Source of the DNA: Sphingomonas corticis
GTDB taxonomy: Bacteria; Pseudomonadota; Alphaproteobacteria; Sphingomonadales; Sphingomonadaceae
Direction: 5' to 3'
DNA: 64,000 nucleotides
NCBI RefSeq assembly: GCF_012035195.1
Contig: NZ_JAAVJH010000002.1
Location: forward strand, 310,001-374,000
Below are positions 43,610-52,533 of this stretch, in pieces. How positions within the stretch are numbered: the stretch's first letter is position 1; every line of letters starts with the position of its first letter. A model generated the notes under the pieces. It was not told where the DNA came from and ran no database searches. It saw only the letters and a list, made by a program, of their open reading frames with translations. Position numbers and translations under genes: made by a program.

Positions 43610-45778
43610 ATGACGCGCAGCCTGCTGATCGGATTGCTGGCCACCGCCGCCTTTCCGGCGACCGCGATGGCCGAGGCGCCGGTAGCGGACACGGGCCTGG
43701 AGACGGCGGGCGACACCACCGCCGATCCGCAGAACGACCTGATCGTCACCGGCGCGCGCGCGAGCGCCGCCGATGACAAGCAGAGCGCATCGCCCACCGG
43801 CCTGTCGCTGTCGCTGCGCGAGACGCCGCAGTCGCTGACGATCGTCGATCGCGAACGGATCGACAGCTTCGCGCTGACCAACGTCAACGACCTGCTGACG
43901 CAGACCGTCGGCATCAACGTCGAGCGGACGGAGACCGACCGCACCGAGTTCAACTCGCGCGGCTTCGACATCACCAACTTCCAGTTCGACGGCATCGGCC
44001 TGCCGATGTTCTTCAATATCCAGACCGGCGATCTCGACACCGTGCTGTTCGAGCGGGTGGAAGCGGTGCGCGGCGCCAATGCGATCATGACCGGGGTCGG
44101 CAATCCCTCCGCCACGATCAACTACCTGCGCAAGCGCCCCACGCGGGAGTTCCGCGCCAACGCCTCCGCGTTCGGCGGCTCGTTCGACCTGTGGCGCTTG
44201 GAGGGCGACGTGTCGGGGCCGCTGACCGCGGACGGCAGCCTGCGCATCCGCGCGATCGGCGCGCACGAGGAGCGCGCAAGCTACCTCGACTACAATCACG
44301 TCAACCGTGACGTCTTCGCGGGGCTGATCGCGTGGGACGCGACGCCGGACCTGACGGTGACGGCGGGCTACTCGCTGCAGGACAACCGGTCGGACGGCGT
44401 GCTGTGGGGGGCGTTGCCGCTGGTCTACAGCGACGGCTCGCGCATCGACTATCCGCGTTCGGCATCCACCTCGGCCGACTGGACCTACTGGAACGTCCGC
44501 GACCAGACCGCCTTCGCCGAGGTGGCCTACAAGCTGGGCGGCGACTGGTCGCTGCGCGGCGTCGCGACCTATCGCCACTGGCGCGAGCGTGCGCGCATCC
44601 TCTACGCCTATTACGCCAACGGTGTTGGCGCGGACCCCGCGACGGGGCAGGGCATCGTCGGTCTGACCGGCACCTATCCGTCGAAGTACGAGCAGCTGCT
44701 GTTCGACGGCTATGCGTCGGGCAGCGTGAACGTCTTCGGCCGCGACCATCAGCTCGCCTTCGGCGTGGCGACGGGGCGGTCGGACGGCGAGCAATTCTCC
44801 GCCTCCTCGCTCGGCGGGGCGATCGACTATGGCGACATCCGCCAGCTCGCGTCGTTCCGCGCGCCGCTGCCCGCCTATGCGCCGCTGGTGCAGCAGGCGG
44901 ATACCTATGATCGGCTGACCCGCGCTTACGGCGCCGCGCACCTGAACCTCACCGACCGGGTGAAGGGCGTGGTCGGCGCCACTGCCATCTGGTTGCGCAG
45001 CGGCGGCCTATCCTACGGTGCCGACCAGACGCGCCGCAACGACAAGGTCAGCCCCTATCTCGGCGTGCTCTACGACCTGACGTCGAGCCTGACCCTCTAC
45101 GCCAGCTACACCGACATCTTCAATCCGCAGCGGGAGGTGGACCGCACCAACGTCCGCCTCGATCCCGCCAAGGGCACCAGCATCGAGGGCGGGATCAAGG
45201 GCGAGTGGCTCGACGGCCGTCTCTACGGCAGCGCGGCCGTCTTCCGTGCGAAGCAGAGCGGACTCGCCGTGGTCGCCGGCCAGTTCGTCGAGGGTGAACC
45301 CGGCCAAATCGGTACGTCCTACTACACCGGCCAGGACACGACGTCGAAGGGCTTCGAAATCGAAGTCGCGGGCCGCGTCGCCAACCGCTGGCTGCTGTCG
45401 GGCGGCTTCACCCATTTGTCGATCGAGGACGAGCAGGGGAGTGACGCGCGTACCTTCATCCCGCGCGACACGCTGAAGCTCGCCGCGACGTACACCGTGC
45501 CGGAATGGCGCGACTTCAAGCTGGGCGCGCAGTTCCGCTACCAGAGCGAGATCTCGACACCGAGCAGCGTGGTCGTCGGCGGCACTGCGGTGCCGATCGT
45601 GCAGGACGCCTTCGCCACGCTGGACCTGCTCGCCGGCATCCGCCTCGCCGAGCACGTCACTGCCACGGTGAACGTGCGCAACGTCAACGACGCCAAATAT
45701 CTCGGCACGCTCAAGTACGGCCAGGCCTTCTACGCCGCGCCGCGCAGCGTGATCGCGACGCTGCGGTTCGACTATTGA
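43610..45778 (+). CDS. TonB-dependent siderophore receptor
   Basis: The protein has 722 residues. A signal peptide (LLIGLLATAAFPATAMAEA) is followed by a TonB-box-like DLIVTGARA, a plug domain (RETPQSLTIVDRERI, GINVERTETDRTEFNSRGFD, FERVEAVRGANAIMTGVG) and a 22-strand barrel ending in ATLRFDY. The features fit the FpvA/FhuE ferric-siderophore group rather than cobalamin receptors. It energises import through TonB. The stop TGA shares its A with the next start ATG, linking it to two membrane proteins typical of siderophore uptake operons. Confidence 0.93.
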   Translation: MTRSLLIGLLATAAFPATAMAEAPVADTGLETAGDTTADPQNDLIVTGARASAADDKQSASPTGLSLSLRETPQSLTIVDRERIDSFALTNVNDLLTQTVGINVERTETDRTEFNSRGFDITNFQFDGIGLPMFFNIQTGDLDTVLFERVEAVRGANAIMTGVGNPSATINYLRKRPTREFRANASAFGGSFDLWRLEGDVSGPLTADGSLRIRAIGAHEERASYLDYNHVNRDVFAGLIAWDATPDLTVTAGYSLQDNRSDGVLWGALPLVYSDGSRIDYPRSASTSADWTYWNVRDQTAFAEVAYKLGGDWSLRGVATYRHWRERARILYAYYANGVGADPATGQGIVGLTGTYPSKYEQLLFDGYASGSVNVFGRDHQLAFGVATGRSDGEQFSASSLGGAIDYGDIRQLASFRAPLPAYAPLVQQADTYDRLTRAYGAAHLNLTDRVKGVVGATAIWLRSGGLSYGADQTRRNDKVSPYLGVLYDLTSSLTLYASYTDIFNPQREVDRTNVRLDPAKGTSIEGGIKGEWLDGRLYGSAAVFRAKQSGLAVVAGQFVEGEPGQIGTSYYTGQDTTSKGFEIEVAGRVANRWLLSGGFTHLSIEDEQGSDARTFIPRDTLKLAATYTVPEWRDFKLGAQFRYQSEISTPSSVVVGGTAVPIVQDAFATLDLLAGIRLAEHVTATVNVRNVNDAKYLGTLKYGQAFYAAPRSVIATLRFDY

Positions 45779-46320
45779 TGACCGCCGCCGCGCTCCTCGT
45801 CGTTCTGGCCGGCATCGCCGCGGTGCGCGCGGGCTGGGGAGGGCGTCGTCGCGTGGCGGCGGCTGGCTGGGCGGCGATCGTCGCGGGTGCGGGGATGCTG
45901 ACCACCGCGGACGGCGCATGGGGCCTCGCCGTCGCGACCGTCGTGGTAATGATGGGAGCGCTGACGATGGTGCTTCACGCCGGGTGGCGCTCGCCGCCGA
46001 AGGTGCAGCGTCCGCTCCGCGAGGCGCCCGCCGTGGCGCTGCCGCGCCGCGCGTCCGGCCTGTTGCGGCGTGGCGCGGTCTTCCTGCTCGTGATACCGGT
46101 CGGCTTCGCCGCGGCGCAGTGGCTCGCCTTCGGGCTTCAGGCGTTCGCGCGCACTTGCGGGATGGGAGAGACGGACGCGACCGTGCTGACCTTGTTCCTG
46201 CAACCGCTGCTGTGGCTCGCGATCCTGACGGTGCAGATGACCCGCGCGCGCACCATGCAGATGGTGGCCGCGCCTGCGATGGCGGCGCTGGCGGGCACGT
46301 TGCTGTGGAGCGCGGCATGA
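45778..46320 (+). CDS. Small polytopic membrane protein of the siderophore operon
   Basis: The protein has 180 residues. Five or six hydrophobic segments are visible (for example LLVVLAGIAAVRAG, LAVATVVVMMGALTMVL, FLLVIPVGFAAAQWLAFGL). Proteins of the DUF3649/DUF3325 type are found between ferric-siderophore receptors and PepSY proteins in other proteobacteria, so it is possibly a fusion or analogue of those two; the exact family cannot be confirmed. Start overlaps the receptor stop by 1 base and its end overlaps the PepSY gene by 4 bases. Confidence 0.75.
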   Translation: MTAAALLVVLAGIAAVRAGWGGRRRVAAAGWAAIVAGAGMLTTADGAWGLAVATVVVMMGALTMVLHAGWRSPPKVQRPLREAPAVALPRRASGLLRRGAVFLLVIPVGFAAAQWLAFGLQAFARTCGMGETDATVLTLFLQPLLWLAILTVQMTRARTMQMVAAPAMAALAGTLLWSAA

Positions 46321-47771
46321 CCGCGCCGATGCGCCCCCCGGCAACGCTGGTGCAGCGCTCGCTGGGTGGGCACGCCGCCATCGGCCTGCTCGCCAGCGCG
46401 CTGCTCTACCTCATCTCGCTCAGCGGCACGCTGATCGTGATCCACGATCGCTGGCAACGCTGGGAGCAGCCGACCGTCGTCGACAGCGGGCCGCTGTCCC
46501 CGGCCGCGGTGCAGGCCGCCGCCGTCGCCGCGATCGCGCGCGACGCGGCCGACGGCAAGCCGCGCACCACCCATCTCTACGTCCGCCTGCCGACCGACGA
46601 CCTGCCCCGCGCGGTCGTCACCACCGATCATGCCGCCTGGTACGTCGACGCCCGCGGTCGCCTCGTCGCGCGGGAGGCGCACGCCTGGACCGAGTTCGTC
46701 ATCGCGCTGCACGAATATCTCCACCTGCCGCTGACGTGGGGGATGATCGTGGTGGGCGCGCTGGGCGTAGTGCTGGCTGGCCTCGTCACTACCGGCGTGC
46801 TCGCGCACCCGCGCATCGTGCGCGACGCCTTTCGCCTGCGCACTCGCCACGACAGCCAGCTCGCGCGGGCGGACTGGCACAACCGGCTGGGCGTGTGGAC
46901 GCTGCCGTTCGCGCTGGCGGTGGCACTGACCGGCGCGTTCATCGGGCTGGGAAGCGTGGGCTTCACCGTGCTGGCGAAGGCCTATACCGGCGGCGACCTG
47001 GAGAAGGCGTACCAGCCCGTGTTCGGCAGCGAGCCGGCGCCCGACCCGCGCGTCGCGCCGCTGCCCGACATCGCCGCGGCACTGACGACGCTGGCGGCGC
47101 GCGTTCCCGCGGCGGCACCGATCTACGCCATCGTCCACGATCCCGGCACCCGCGGGCAGCACGTGCAGATCCTGGCGGAGCACCCGCGGCGCCTGATCTA
47201 CGGCGAGAGCTACGGGTTCGATGCGCGCGGGCGCTGGCACGGCGCGGTCGGGCTGGCCGACGGCGCACTTGGCAAGCAGGCGGCGGCGTCCGCCTACAAC
47301 CTGCACTTCGGCAATTACGCCGGGTTGCCGGTCGAGGTCGCCTATATGCTCCTGGGTCTCGCGCTGTGCGTCGTGACGGCAACGGGCACGACCTTGTGGC
47401 TGGAGAAGCGGCGGCGGCGCGGGCGCGGCGGTGACCGGCTGCGTGGCGCATGGGTCGCGACGGTGTGGGGAACGCCACTGCTGCTGATCGCGACCCTCTG
47501 GCTACGGGCCGTGGCGGGACCGGATGCGCCGCTGGTCGCCACATTCTGGTCGGCACTCGCCGCGCTGGTGGCCGCAGGTCTGGCCCAGCCACGCCGGCTG
47601 AGCGCGGCAGCCTTGCGCCGTGTCCTCGCGGCGGCGCTGTTCGTGACGGGGGCCGGCCACGCCTTGCTGCTGCGCCCCACCGATGCCGGGTCGATCGCGA
47701 TCGACGCCGTCGCCGCGCTCGCTGCGCTGATGTTGCTGGTGCCGGACCGCCGGATGCTTCGTCGCGCCTGA
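46317..47771 (+). CDS. PepSY-associated transmembrane protein
   Basis: The protein has 484 residues. It is a PepSY_TM family protein: an N-terminal helix (GLLASALLYLISLSGTLIVI), a periplasmic region, HEYLHLPLTWGMIVVGALGVV, an WHNRLGVWTLPFALAVALTG helix and further C-terminal helices. Conserved histidines suggest haem or metal binding; such proteins may reduce ferric siderophores in the periplasm. It is the last gene of the receptor operon. Confidence 0.85.
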   Translation: MTAPMRPPATLVQRSLGGHAAIGLLASALLYLISLSGTLIVIHDRWQRWEQPTVVDSGPLSPAAVQAAAVAAIARDAADGKPRTTHLYVRLPTDDLPRAVVTTDHAAWYVDARGRLVAREAHAWTEFVIALHEYLHLPLTWGMIVVGALGVVLAGLVTTGVLAHPRIVRDAFRLRTRHDSQLARADWHNRLGVWTLPFALAVALTGAFIGLGSVGFTVLAKAYTGGDLEKAYQPVFGSEPAPDPRVAPLPDIAAALTTLAARVPAAAPIYAIVHDPGTRGQHVQILAEHPRRLIYGESYGFDARGRWHGAVGLADGALGKQAAASAYNLHFGNYAGLPVEVAYMLLGLALCVVTATGTTLWLEKRRRRGRGGDRLRGAWVATVWGTPLLLIATLWLRAVAGPDAPLVATFWSALAALVAAGLAQPRRLSAAALRRVLAAALFVTGAGHALLLRPTDAGSIAIDAVAALAALMLLVPDRRMLRRA

Positions 47772-48185
47772 GCAAGCGGTTGGTGAGCCGCGAAGGTGTC
47801 GACCCGCACGTCGGTCGTCCCCATCCGTGCGCGCGTCCGCTACCGCACGGTGCCTCTGAGGCCCGCTCCTTTGGCGCAATCGAGATGATCCTATCCGATG
47901 AACCGGCCTGTCAGCCGGCGTCACGGCCTGTCGCGGCATGGGCCCGTGACCCAAGAACCTGAGCCACGCGCCGCTCGGCCGATGCGTCGGAATGGCACCG
48001 ATCAATCCAGCGTCGCGCCGCTGAACGCGATCAGCTGGCATCCGAGCTGCCTGAAGCCCGATGGCAGCGCCTGGCGAAAGCGTCGCCCCTCAAGCATCGG
48101 CGCGTGCGAGCGCATGCCTGCCGCTCGTGACCACGCGAGCTTTTCCCGCGACGGCCAACCTCCCGGGGCACGTACACAAAGAAAA
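47772..48185. other. Non-coding gap with a possible degraded transposase fragment
   Basis: No convincing gene is seen in these 414 bases. From about 47998 a plus-strand stretch reads ERDQLASELPEARWQRL, which loosely resembles the ELP..W.RL region of IS701-type transposases, and a shift of frame afterwards gives ARASACLPLV. This would be a strongly decayed remnant; no terminal repeats are visible. The open frame at 47898-48245 has unlikely composition and is not supported. Confidence 0.35.
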
Positions 48186-48209
48186 GGAGGCCGGCTCGCG
48201 CCGACCTCC
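48186..48209 (-). terminator. Intrinsic terminator after the OmpA-like gene
   Basis: GGAGGCCGGC and GCCGACCTCC form a 10-bp stem with one mismatch and a 4-base loop, followed on the minus strand by CTTTTCTTT. It lies 29 bp past the stop of the OmpA-like gene. Confidence 0.8.
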
Positions 48210-48238
48210 CTTCTTGTTCCACCTCTCGGCGGGATCGC

Positions 48239-49363
48239 TTACTGACCGGCGCCCGGTCCGTAGGTGATCTCCACGCGACGGTTCTGCACTTCGCGCACGC
48301 CATCGGCAGTGTCGACACGCGGGCGGCTCTCGCCGAACGCCTCGGTCGAGATCGTGCCTTCCGGGATCGCCTTCGACACCAGATAGCCCTTCACCGCGTC
48401 GGCACGGCGCTGCGACAGGCCGACGTTGTACGAGGCTGCACCCGAACGGTCGGCGTGACCGGCCAGCATGACCTGCGCGTTGTTGCAGGTCTGGTACTGG
48501 GTAACGGCGTTGTCGAGGATCGACGCGGCCTCCGGCGTGATGTCCGACTTGTCCCACTCGAAGAACACGATGAACGGACCCGGCGAGCAGACCACCTCGG
48601 GCGGAGGGGGCGGCGGCGGCGGGGGCGGCGGGGGCGGCGGCGGGGGCGGAGGAGCCGCAGCCGGCTCTTCCGGCGCACCGAAGTTGTACGTCACGCCGCC
48701 CAGGATGCTGTGCGAGCGGAAGCGGCCATCGTACGCGCTGTTGCGCGCGTCGACGAGCTTCACGTTGTCGGCGTTGAAGAAGCGATACTTCAGCGAGACG
48801 TCGACGTTGTCGCTCAGCGGAGCGCGGACGCCCGCCAGGGCCTGCCACGCGAAGACCGTGTCGGAATCGTCGATCAGCTGGTAGGAACGACGCAGCGACG
48901 CGCGCTCCTTCACCCGGGCGACACCCGCACCGCCGCCGACGAAGCCCTGCAGGCCGTCGTCCGGACCGAAGTCGAGCAGGCCGTTGACCATGAAGCTGAG
49001 CGCCGAGGTGCGGCCGCCGGCGCCGCCGTACGAACCGGGGGCCACGGTGGCCGTGCCAGAGACCGGGATCGAGCCGGTCGAGCTGTAGCCGTCGACGGTC
49101 GCGGTGCGATAGCCGACTTCCGCCTCCAGGCGGAACGCGCCGAAGTCGTAACCGACGACGCCGTCCAGATCGTAGCCGTAGTTGCTGTCGACCGTGCCGG
49201 TGCCCGACAGGCCCGCGGTGGCGCTGCTGATCGAATAGTCGATGTCCTCGACAATCATCGCGCCGCCGTTCACGCCGACATACCACGCCTGATCGCGCGC
49301 GAGCGCGGGCGAGGCGATGGCGGTGGAAGCAAGCGCCATGACCATGGCAAGCTTACGCATCAT
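48239..49363 (-). CDS. OmpA family protein with 18-residue proline hinge
   Basis: The protein has 374 residues. A signal peptide (MVMALASTAIASPALA) is followed by an N-terminal eight-stranded barrel (about residues 25-230, opening WYVGVNGGAM and closing HSILGGVTYNFG), a hinge with 18 consecutive prolines (48599-48652), and an OmpA C-terminal peptidoglycan-binding domain (VFFEWDKSDITPEAASIL, MLAGHADRSGAASYN, SQRRADAVKGYLV). It anchors the outer membrane to the wall. The long proline tract is coded by GC-rich repeats prone to slippage. Single gene with its own terminator. Confidence 0.94.
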   Translation of the reverse strand: MMRKLAMVMALASTAIASPALARDQAWYVGVNGGAMIVEDIDYSISSATAGLSGTGTVDSNYGYDLDGVVGYDFGAFRLEAEVGYRTATVDGYSSTGSIPVSGTATVAPGSYGGAGGRTSALSFMVNGLLDFGPDDGLQGFVGGGAGVARVKERASLRRSYQLIDDSDTVFAWQALAGVRAPLSDNVDVSLKYRFFNADNVKLVDARNSAYDGRFRSHSILGGVTYNFGAPEEPAAAPPPPPPPPPPPPPPPPPPEVVCSPGPFIVFFEWDKSDITPEAASILDNAVTQYQTCNNAQVMLAGHADRSGAASYNVGLSQRRADAVKGYLVSKAIPEGTISTEAFGESRPRVDTADGVREVQNRRVEITYGPGAGQ

Positions 49364-49448
49364 ATTCCCCTTTCCTTGGTGTCACTACGGACAGCGCAAA
49401 CTCACTATAGAAGCGATGGTTTCCACACAAGCCGACAAAACCCGGGGA

Positions 49449-49468
49449 CTGTTGCTCCGGCGCAACAG
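49449..49468 (-). terminator. Hairpin terminator at the end of the GTA-like operon
   Basis: CTGTTGC and GCAACAG form a perfect 7-bp stem with a 6-base loop; on the minus strand it is followed by GTTTTG a few bases later. It starts 7 bp after the DUF2793 gene stop and would end the GTA-like transcript. Confidence 0.6.
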
Positions 49469-49474
49469 CCAGGG

Positions 49475-49972
49475 TCAGGCGCCGAGCAGGCCGTGGGCGG
49501 TCAGCGCGGCGAGGATCTGCTGGATCGCCGCCCGCGCCTCGACGTCGATCACCGTTCCTCCGCTCGGTGCGGGCACCGCCACCCGGCGCGCGCCCACGAC
49601 CTGCTGCCCGTCGATCATCAGGGCGCGGCCGCGCAGCACGCCGTCCTCCCACGTTCCGTCAACCCGCGCCGCCGGTCGTCCCGTCGCCCGGTTCCACACC
49701 GCCATCCCGTCGCGCGCGGGAAGGAAGCGCCAGCCGCCGGCGGTCCACCCGGCCACGCTGCCCGCCCGTCCCGCCCACTCCTCGGTCGGCGCGCTGCCGA
49801 CGATCCAGCATTGCCCGGCCAGCGGCGAAGCCGGCGGCGTGTTGGTGGCGACGGCCTCCACCACGGTGTGCAGGCCGATGTCGATCAGCGCCAGCGCCTC
49901 GTTGTGCGTCAATTCCTTCTGCGCCTGGCCGCTCTCCAGCAGCGGCAGGGCGAAGCGTGCGGTGTCGCTCAT
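49475..49972 (-). CDS. DUF2793 domain protein of the GTA-like cluster
   Basis: The protein has 165 residues. It begins MSDTARFALPLLESGQAQKE, then LTHNEALALIDIGLHTVVEA, the signature start of DUF2793, found at the end of alphaproteobacterial GTA and phage tail clusters. The C-terminal part (IDVEARAAIQQILAALTAHGLL) is helical. Probably a tail-tip or fibre-related structural protein. 14 bp after the tail protein gene; last gene of the cluster. Confidence 0.85.
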   Translation of the reverse strand: MSDTARFALPLLESGQAQKELTHNEALALIDIGLHTVVEAVATNTPPASPLAGQCWIVGSAPTEEWAGRAGSVAGWTAGGWRFLPARDGMAVWNRATGRPAARVDGTWEDGVLRGRALMIDGQQVVGARRVAVPAPSGGTVIDVEARAAIQQILAALTAHGLLGA

Positions 49973-49986
49973 GCGGTGCTCCTTCC

Positions 49987-52101
49987 TCAGATGGTGATGG
50001 TGGCGGCGGGCGATGGCGCCAGCGTGCCGATCTGCCGGACGCTCACCGTCGCCGGCCCGGCGCCAATGCCGCCCGCGGCGAGGGCGAAGGCGGGCGTGTC
50101 GACGATCCATTCGCGGATCGTGCCCGCCTGGTCGACGACGACGCGATAGGTCTCGCGCTCCTCCACCAGCGGAACGTCCACGCCGTCCTCCCACCGCCAG
50201 CCGCGGCGGCTGCGGCGGATCCAGCTCGCGCGCAGTCCACCCGCGGTGTCGCGATGGGCGCGCAGGTGGACGGGCGCGGGCGGCGCCACCGACAGGCGCG
50301 TCGGCGCGACCGTCCGGGTGGCGGCGTTCACGCCGTCGCCGATCCCGCTCGCGCTGACGGACACCGGCCGGGATGCGTCGGCGAGCGGCAGCGCGACCAG
50401 CGTCGCGCGCTCGATCAGGACGAAGCGTGCACCGGCATCATGCGCCGCGACGGCGGTGCCGCGTCTCCCGCGCCACAGGCCGGACAGGCGCCAGCGCCGC
50501 GGCGAAAGCCGGGCGGCGTCGGCGAATTGGATCAGCTCGTCGCCCAATAGCGCCAGGTTCGCGCCACCCGCCAGGGCGGCGGCACCGGCGGGTTCCAGCC
50601 CGACGTCGTCGTGCGCGAAAACGACGGTGAGCGTCTCGGCATGGTCGGTCAGCGCCGCGGTGGTCGCTCGCACCGGCAGGTCGAGCATACCGATGATCGC
50701 GGGCGGCGCAGTCGCTCCGGCATCCTCCCACGCGATGCCGTCGCGGCTGATCGACAGGGCCGCGCCGCGCCAGCCCGCCTCCGTGCCCGCCGCCGCGATC
50801 AGCAGCTGCGGCACGTCGGGCAGCGCATCGTCGAGCGGGGGCAGTTCGAACACCTCCAGCACGGTCCGGCCGGCCGGATGGTCGGCCTCCAGGATCGGCC
50901 GGCCGGCATCCGCGGGGCGCGCCGTCACACCGGCCGCGACCGGCACCAGGTCCAGCGTCACCTGCATCCCCTCCACCGATGCCTGCGTGACGCGCCAGTC
51001 GCCCGTCTCGCCGGCCACGCGTACCGGGTCGCCCGGTGCCACGCCGATGCTGCCGATGTCCGCCGTCACCCGCCGTCGCACCCGCGCCGTCTCGCGCGCC
51101 AGCAGCGCGGCATCGGCGATCCGCCGCGCCTGGGCCGCGGAAAGCGCGGCGGGCAGCTCGATCGCGAGATGGCCGTGCCCCGCGCCCGGGCGCCGCGCCA
51201 GCTGCCTGCCGATCTGATAGTCTCGCGCCGCGTCATAGTGCGACAGCGACAGCGAGAGCGGCACCGCGTCGATCGTGCCGCGCACCATCTCCTGCGCCAC
51301 GTCGGCGTCCAGCACCGTCGCCGGCCCCGCCGCGGCGTCGCGCATGGCCAGCCCGCCGCCCTGCGGCACGAACCAGGCGCCCGCCGCCTGCGCCAGCGTC
51401 TCCAGCGCGCCGGCCACGCCGCTGCCGGCGGCGGCGAAGCCGTCGACCGTCGCCGTCGGCCCCTCCCCGACGATCGCGCCCGCGCCCAGCTCGCGCGCGA
51501 TCGCGCCGACCGGCACCGCGCGCTCGTCCGCGGTCACTTCGAAGGTCAGCGACGGGATGCGGTTGCCGAAGTCGGCGAGCTGCAGTTCCTCGAACACGGC
51601 ATAGGCGATCCCGCGGTGCGCCGGTGTCGGGTTGGACAGGCTGGCGATCAGCGGGTCGGCCGCCTGGTCCTCGTCGCCGCGATGCAGCCGGAACCCGGTC
51701 GCGCTCTTCCAGTCGCCCGCCGCGCCGCGCAGCAGCTTGCCGTCCGCCCATATCCGCCCGACGCGCAGCACCGGCCGCGCCGACAGCGCTACGGCGAAGG
51801 ACGCGGCGTAGCTGTAGCTCGCGGTCGCCGGCTGTCCCTTGCCTCCGCGCCGCCGGGCGCGCGTCTCGATCAGGTCGGTCGACCAGATCACCGTGCCCGC
51901 CACGCGCATCGTGCCAAACACGCGCGGGATCTGCGTGCCGTAGGTCGACGTCTGCAGCGCCAGTTCGGTCAGCCGCGGGCCCTGGCGCGCGGGCGGGGCG
52001 AGCAGCCGCCGGTCGATCGCCTGCCCGGCCAGGGCGCCCAGCGCCGCGCCGATCGGCCCACCGATCGCCCCGCCCACCGTGGTCAATACCAGTGTCGCCA
52101 T
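49987..52101 (-). CDS. GTA-type tail hub/tip protein (gp15-like)
   Basis: The protein has 704 residues. N-terminus MATLVLTTVGGAIGGPIGAA followed by GQAIDRRLL and IPRVFGTMRVAGTVIWSTDL matches the opening of the GTA gp15 / phage tail protein family. About half as long as the 1,300-residue Rhodobacter gp15; the TIM-barrel domain is not evident, so only the tail_3-type part seems present, which may be the normal sphingomonad form. Later FDLPV-like beta regions continue to the end without an internal stop. ATG 52101 is next to the NlpC/P60 stop. Confidence 0.82.
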   Translation of the reverse strand: MATLVLTTVGGAIGGPIGAALGALAGQAIDRRLLAPPARQGPRLTELALQTSTYGTQIPRVFGTMRVAGTVIWSTDLIETRARRRGGKGQPATASYSYAASFAVALSARPVLRVGRIWADGKLLRGAAGDWKSATGFRLHRGDEDQAADPLIASLSNPTPAHRGIAYAVFEELQLADFGNRIPSLTFEVTADERAVPVGAIARELGAGAIVGEGPTATVDGFAAAGSGVAGALETLAQAAGAWFVPQGGGLAMRDAAAGPATVLDADVAQEMVRGTIDAVPLSLSLSHYDAARDYQIGRQLARRPGAGHGHLAIELPAALSAAQARRIADAALLARETARVRRRVTADIGSIGVAPGDPVRVAGETGDWRVTQASVEGMQVTLDLVPVAAGVTARPADAGRPILEADHPAGRTVLEVFELPPLDDALPDVPQLLIAAAGTEAGWRGAALSISRDGIAWEDAGATAPPAIIGMLDLPVRATTAALTDHAETLTVVFAHDDVGLEPAGAAALAGGANLALLGDELIQFADAARLSPRRWRLSGLWRGRRGTAVAAHDAGARFVLIERATLVALPLADASRPVSVSASGIGDGVNAATRTVAPTRLSVAPPAPVHLRAHRDTAGGLRASWIRRSRRGWRWEDGVDVPLVEERETYRVVVDQAGTIREWIVDTPAFALAAGGIGAGPATVSVRQIGTLAPSPAATITI

Positions 52102-52102
52102 G

Positions 52103-52495
52103 TCACTCCTCCTCCCGTGCGACGCGCCACGCCGTCACGATCGGCCACGGCACCGCGCCGGGCCGCTCGACCACCCGACGCGCCGCCGCGTCGGCGTGCA
52201 CCGTGCCGCCCGGCACGCGCACCAGCAGGTGCAGCTGCGTCGCCGCGACGCGGCACAGCAGGACGTCGCCAGTCGCCGCGCCGTCGCACTCGGCGAGGCC
52301 GGCAGGCACCGCCAGCGGCGCGCCGGTGCGCAGCGCGTAGCCCTCCGGCACCTGCCCGCGCCAACCCGCGGCGCGAAGCGCGCAGGCGGCCACGCCGACG
52401 CAGTCCAATCCGCCGGCGCGATCGCGGCCGCGCGCCCGGAACCGCGCGCCGACGCACGCCCGTGCCGCCGCCGCGGCGCGCTCCCCCGCCGTCAT
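52103..52495 (-). CDS. NlpC/P60 family peptidase of the GTA-like cluster (gp14-like)
   Basis: The protein has 130 residues. GLDCVGVAACALRAAGW carries the catalytic Cys, and TQLHLLVRVPGG the His, of the NlpC/P60 fold, in the place taken by gp14 in GTA clusters. It would cut peptidoglycan during DNA delivery. Shorter than usual (about 145-150), but both key residues remain. The ATG overlaps the original stop of the DUF2163 gene (see 52534-53301), showing ancestral coupling. Confidence 0.85.
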   Translation of the reverse strand: MTAGERAAAAARACVGARFRARGRDRAGGLDCVGVAACALRAAGWRGQVPEGYALRTGAPLAVPAGLAECDGAATGDVLLCRVAATQLHLLVRVPGGTVHADAAARRVVERPGAVPWPIVTAWRVAREEE

Positions 52496-52533
52496 GCGCC
52501 GGGGTAGCGCGTCAGCAGGTCCATTCCCGGCAG

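Noticed and set aside
47898..48245. A 115-codon plus-strand open frame after the siderophore operon
   Set aside because: Arg/Pro/Ser-rich composition, no ribosome site, and it runs through the terminator of the opposite OmpA-like gene.
48599..48652. A GC-rich simple repeat considered as a regulatory element
   Set aside because: It codes for the 18-proline hinge of the OmpA-like protein in frame, which explains it.
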